Below are positions 60,748 to 64,000 of a stretch of DNA of 64,000 nucleotides, piece by piece. The DNA is taken from contig CBDBGT010000005.1 in the NCBI GenBank assembly GCA_965205365.1, positions 1-64,000 of the forward strand, written 5' to 3'. Source of the stretch: JALZUR01 sp965205365 (lineage in GTDB: Bacteria > Bdellovibrionota > Bdellovibrionia > Bdellovibrionales > UBA1609). The translations under genes were made by a program, and so were the position numbers. Numbering within the stretch: the first letter of the stretch is position 1; each line of letters starts with the position of its first letter. The notes beneath the pieces were generated by a model. That model made no database searches. It was given only the letters and a program-made list of their open reading frames with translations, and was not told where the DNA came from.

Positions 60748-62409
60748 CTATAAATCAATCTGAGTTTTTGTTTTCCCCCCTACGTCTTCAAGAACAGTAT
60801 TTTCTGCCCCATCAAAATCAAAGGATTCCATTGTTGCACTAGCCTGCAAAGCTCTTCTTCTCCTAACCACAAGAAAACCTGCAATTAAAATGAGCAACAA
60901 GGCCACTCCAATGATTCCCATTCTCATGTTGTCACTACCTGCAATGCCTATTTTTTTTGCTGGAAAAGCTCCATTATTTCTTGCAATATCTCTTTCCTCT
61001 GCCTTGGGCACAGCAACCCTAGGAGCAATTTGCCCCCCTACTTTTTCTCTAGTAGGAACAGTATTCACATCAAGGCCATCACCGTCCTCTAATACAGGCT
61101 CATCAATAATAGGGTCTTCATCAAGAGCAGCAATATTTAAAGGCTCTTCTTCCTCCTCTACTATTGACTCCTTATTAAAATCAAGGTTGGCCTGGTCTAC
61201 AGGCTCTAACTCTGGCTCTTTTGGTATGGGAGGAGGAACAACAGGTTGGTTATTTTTAGCCAGTACTGGAGCTTGTCTAACCCCTCCCTTCCAATAACGA
61301 ATACGAACGGGAGCCTTTAAATTTCCTTTTGACTCAATTTGTTGATTGGTTGCCCAAACCTCCATCCAGCTTCTTCCATGACCTAATAAAGCTTTTGAAA
61401 CCACTCTAATGTTCTCACCCTCTCTAGCGTTGTATACTTGAACAGGCAAAGCACTGTCTTCATAATATGTGAGAAGTCTTGACCTATCCTGTGACCGTAT
61501 TGGCGAATTGTAATAAACCTTTTGGCCTACTTTTAATCCACCCTCTTTTAAGTGGGGGTTCACTAGTTTAAAGTCTACACCACTTCCTTGACCATAAATA
61601 CGGTGAGCTATTGTTTTTAAAGAGTCTCCCTCCCTTACAAAGTAAATAGCGTTTACTAAAACTCCGTTTATTGAATAAGGAACTGTCTTCATTTTTTTAA
61701 CGGAAATTAAACCTTTTAACGCCCCTTTGTTTAAAGATTTTGCGTAGCTAACATCTATGGAAACTTCTTCTTTTAAAAAATCTGAAGCCGGCCCATCACT
61801 TAAACCCACCTGACTAGAATAGTCACTGTCAACACTAACATCTGCTGCTAACAAGTCTGTGTCCATATCTTCATCTTCTAATTTGCTCTCTGAAGGAGAC
61901 ACAAAAGCATCACCCTTAAGGGCATCAGACTCATCAACTTTAGCAACATCTTCTTGAACTGCTCCAACTTCTTTTGAGTCAACATTATCATCAAAACCTA
62001 AATCATCTTCTAAAGCAGGAGTGGTGTTGGGTTCGCTTTTAACTTCGGCATCATCTTGAGAAAATAAGTCATCAAAGGCTAACGCATCATCTTCACTAAC
62101 CTTATCTATATCATCAGCCAAATCTAAGCCTGGCTCATTTTCAGCAATATTAAGATCCTCTTCTACCCCTACGACTTCACCTTCTAACTCATCTTCTAAA
62201 CCTGGAATATCATCAACCAGCTGCTCTTCTCCCACAGCAGAAAGATCCTCGTCTGAGAAAAACTCATCTTCACTAAATTCCCCAGTTGCTTCAATTTCTT
62301 TTATTTCAGAAATATCTAAATCATCTTCATGTCCGCTGTTTGAACTACAGCCAATAACACCAAAAACAAGTGTCATAAATACTATGTAGAAAAATCCATT
62401 TTTAAACAT
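60748..62409 (-). CDS. Acidic LysM-domain lipoprotein with C-terminal membrane helix
   Basis: 553 residues. Lipobox VIGC (Cys21). A very acidic, low-complexity region (~25-210) precedes a LysM-like peptidoglycan-binding domain (YFVREGDSLKTIAHRIYGQG ... LKVGQKVYYNSP). A second, weaker LysM-like segment follows (YNAREGENIRVVSKALLGHG). After a Pro/Glu-rich linker comes one membrane helix (MGIIGVALLLILIAGFLVV) followed by Arg-rich sequence. Two anchors at opposite ends could bridge two membranes across the cell wall (inference). Confidence 0.75.
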   Translation of the reverse strand: MFKNGFFYIVFMTLVFGVIGCSSNSGHEDDLDISEIKEIEATGEFSEDEFFSDEDLSAVGEEQLVDDIPGLEDELEGEVVGVEEDLNIAENEPGLDLADDIDKVSEDDALAFDDLFSQDDAEVKSEPNTTPALEDDLGFDDNVDSKEVGAVQEDVAKVDESDALKGDAFVSPSESKLEDEDMDTDLLAADVSVDSDYSSQVGLSDGPASDFLKEEVSIDVSYAKSLNKGALKGLISVKKMKTVPYSINGVLVNAIYFVREGDSLKTIAHRIYGQGSGVDFKLVNPHLKEGGLKVGQKVYYNSPIRSQDRSRLLTYYEDSALPVQVYNAREGENIRVVSKALLGHGRSWMEVWATNQQIESKGNLKAPVRIRYWKGGVRQAPVLAKNNQPVVPPPIPKEPELEPVDQANLDFNKESIVEEEEEPLNIAALDEDPIIDEPVLEDGDGLDVNTVPTREKVGGQIAPRVAVPKAEERDIARNNGAFPAKKIGIAGSDNMRMGIIGVALLLILIAGFLVVRRRRALQASATMESFDFDGAENTVLEDVGGKTKTQIDL

Positions 62410-62542
62410 TTTTTACTCCTAAGTTTAAGAACTTTCTTTACAAAAAAATTATGTTTAGAAGTTCACCTTAACGGTAATAGTAAAGCATACTTTGTTTCAA
62501 TTAAAAATATTTTTTATTCCTCTAGTCCTAAAGGCTTGATCT

Positions 62543-62980
62543 TTAAATTCCTTTAAAGCTTGAACCTATAGTAATTTTATGTTTTTTAAACCATCCTTGT
62601 GGAACCTCAAGAACATACTTTGCCGCTTTTAAACTGTAGACCCTGTCCACATTTTCTTGCCCTAGGCTTTCGGCTGGATTCATTTTTTTTATTTCAAATA
62701 ACTTCTTATTAGACCCATAAAACCCAAGGCTTAAAGGCAGCAGTGTGTTTTTCATCCAAAAATATCTTACTCGACTATTTTTAAAGACAAACAACATTCC
62801 CTCATATTCATCCCAATTGTTAACAAACATTAAACCCTGGGCTCTTTTCCCCACAGTATCTGCTACTGCAACTTTAATGCTTACATCTTGGACAATAATT
62901 TTTTTTGTTTTAAATGAAATTTTTTTATCTACAGCCGCAAAAAGCATAGAAAAGCTACATAAAATCTTTAGCAAGACCAT
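62543..62980 (-). CDS. Exported DUF192 protein
   Basis: 145 residues: signal peptide (LLKILCSFSMLFAA) and a DUF192 domain (KRAQGLMFVNNWDEYEGMLF, FWMKNTLLPLSLGF, AKYVLEVPQGWFKKHKI). It is the more typical, exported form compared with the copy at 22128-22481. Its start overlaps the end of the ppx gene by 26 bp. Confidence 0.88.
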   Translation of the reverse strand: MVLLKILCSFSMLFAAVDKKISFKTKKIIVQDVSIKVAVADTVGKRAQGLMFVNNWDEYEGMLFVFKNSRVRYFWMKNTLLPLSLGFYGSNKKLFEIKKMNPAESLGQENVDRVYSLKAAKYVLEVPQGWFKKHKITIGSSFKGI

Positions 62981-63854
62981 ATCTTAGCCCTCCTGTGGAA
63001 ATTTTAATACTTTCAATACCGCCCCAAGTCATTAACACCTCTAAAATCAACCCTCCAACAGGAATAACATCAGCCCGCTCTGCTTGAAGACCTGGAACCT
63101 TTCTACGCTCAGAAAGAGACATTGCCATTAAATCTTGATTAATGCGCTTTATATCTTTTATTTTCATAATGGAGTTGTTGATTGCAGGAGGGTGAAAGCC
63201 CTTTAATTCAATGGCTTTTAAAGAAGTTGGAGTTCCAGCAACAGCAACCCAAGATTTCCCTGGTGGCCGCCCCCTACCCCAAGAAACCTCTAAAGCCTTA
63301 GAAATTTGATCCCTCATTTTCTCCAAATCCTCTTTCCTTAAATCTGCCCAATCTGAAACAAACATTTCTCCAAGCCTTACACTTCCTAAAGGCAAGCTTT
63401 TTGAAAAAAACCCCCCGCCCTCTTTATAATAAGCTATTTCAGTAGAGCCACCACCAATATCCAAAAGTAAAGAACCCCCTCTTTCCTCCTCCAACATAGC
63501 TCCAGAGAAACTAAGCTCTGCCTCTTTTTCCCCTGAAATTAGTTTTATTGGAATTCCATACTCATCACCAAGGTTTTTTAATTCTAAAAAATTAGAAGCC
63601 TCTCTGGCCGCAGCTGTTGTAACTGCTTGAACACGCTCTACTAAAAATCTATCCATGGTCTCCTTAAACCTAACAAAGGCTTGTGCAGCCCTTAAAAGAC
63701 CCTCTTTTGTAAGCTTCCCTTCTTTTTGAACACCCTGCCCTATTCGAGTAATAATTGATTCATCACTTAATACCTTTAAACTTCCATTTTGCTGTTTTTC
63801 AGATATTAAACAAAAAAATGAATTGCTTCCTAAGTCTAACGCTGCTGTTTTCAA
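62955..63854 (-). CDS. Ppx/GppA-family phosphatase
   Basis: ASKHA-fold phosphatase acting on polyphosphate or pppGpp. N-terminal LDLGSNSFFCLI, ISGEKEAELSF, LLLDIGGGSTEIAY and GSVRLGEMF are the family's nucleotide-binding segments. At 299 residues it is the short form without the C-terminal HD-like extension of E. coli Ppx. It starts with TTG, which overlaps the gatB stop codon (TTGA). Confidence 0.9.
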   Translation of the reverse strand: MKTAALDLGSNSFFCLISEKQQNGSLKVLSDESIITRIGQGVQKEGKLTKEGLLRAAQAFVRFKETMDRFLVERVQAVTTAAAREASNFLELKNLGDEYGIPIKLISGEKEAELSFSGAMLEEERGGSLLLDIGGGSTEIAYYKEGGGFFSKSLPLGSVRLGEMFVSDWADLRKEDLEKMRDQISKALEVSWGRGRPPGKSWVAVAGTPTSLKAIELKGFHPPAINNSIMKIKDIKRINQDLMAMSLSERRKVPGLQAERADVIPVGGLILEVLMTWGGIESIKISTGGLRYGLAKDFM

Positions 63855-64000
63855 GTGTCTAAAGCCTCCTTTAAAATTTTATTAACGAGCTGAGGATTTG
63901 CCTGTCCTCTAGATTCTTTCATAATTTGGCCAACAAAAAAACCATAAAGATTGGTTTTACCCCCTTGATACTGTTTAACTTCATTAAAACTTAATGAAAG
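63851..64000 (-). CDS. gatB: Asp-tRNA(Asn)/Glu-tRNA(Gln) amidotransferase subunit B, 3' end
   Basis: Only the last 49 codons lie in the window. The sequence QYQGGKTNLYGFFVGQIMKE followed by SRGQANPQLVNKILKEAL is the typical GatB tail domain. The gene runs off the right edge. Its TGA stop overlaps the TTG start of the ppx gene. Confidence 0.9.
   Translation of the reverse strand, partial: LSLSFNEVKQYQGGKTNLYGFFVGQIMKESRGQANPQLVNKILKEALDT

Overview
The window is AT-rich DNA from a Gram-negative bacterium. Its gene set suggests the Bdellovibrionota (Bdellovibrio/Bacteriovorax-like): many lipoproteins, a Tad-type secretion gene beside FHA-domain proteins, Ig-like and BspA-like repeat surface proteins with FGE/SUMF1-type or lectin-like C-termini, a long Rho, and a YejABE-type importer. 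This placement is inferred from gene content; no rRNA is present to confirm it. The region is a chromosomal backbone that has been heavily worked on by insertion sequences.

Layout. 1-6.7 kb: a complete IS3-type element against a truncated IS1380-type element, which cuts off the 3' end of a lipoprotein-like gene with a caspase-like His/Cys pair and HEAT repeats; an IS982 relic; grxB; an intact IS1380-type copy. 6.9-11 kb: a predicted outer-membrane barrel protein and a 1085-residue modular lipoprotein. 11.2-12.3 kb: IS982 copy 1. 12.7-17 kb: lipoate cluster lipA, E2, lpd, lipB. 17-23.4 kb (minus): Tad-linked operon tadC, DUF192, three membrane FHA proteins and a degenerate PP2C-like protein. 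23.4-25.5 kb: maf, yggS, proC. 25.6-27.2 kb: ureohydrolase and DedA/YqaA-type membrane protein. 27.3-31 kb: yejA-yejB-yejE-like importer without its ATPase, followed by an IS4/IS50-type element. 32.8-37.9 kb: a giant repeat surface lipoprotein split by a 27-G tract. 38.1-43.2 kb: HD hydrolase, thyA (apparent ATA start), folA, a broken FGE-like gene, a 5'-truncated vWA gene and tRNA-Ser. 43.3-49.7 kb (minus): TPR/GYF protein, small membrane protein, serS, sppA. 50.8-53.4 kb: a second modular lipoprotein ending in an FGE-like domain. 53.5-54.5 kb: IS982 copy 2. 54.9-60.1 kb (minus): rho, rpmE, prfA, prmC, murA. 60.4-64 kb: PilZ protein, LysM lipoprotein, DUF192 protein, Ppx/GppA and the 3' end of gatB.

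How the genes work together. lipA and lipB make and attach lipoate to the E2 encoded between them, and lpd recycles it. The FHA/PAS/PP2C-like set next to tadC looks like a phosphoprotein-sensing module attached to a Tad machine. Three large surface lipoproteins (7750, 32833, 50813) form a secreted adhesin-like repertoire with shared N-terminal modules and exchangeable C-terminal domains; one has a probable homopolymer switch.

Most interesting points: the G27 tract and two-scale repeats of the giant lipoprotein; thyA without a normal start codon; the FGE-like gene with a single in-frame TAA inside its most conserved motif; the IS-truncated caspase-like/HEAT gene; and several layers of IS relics (IS982, IS5, IS66 types).
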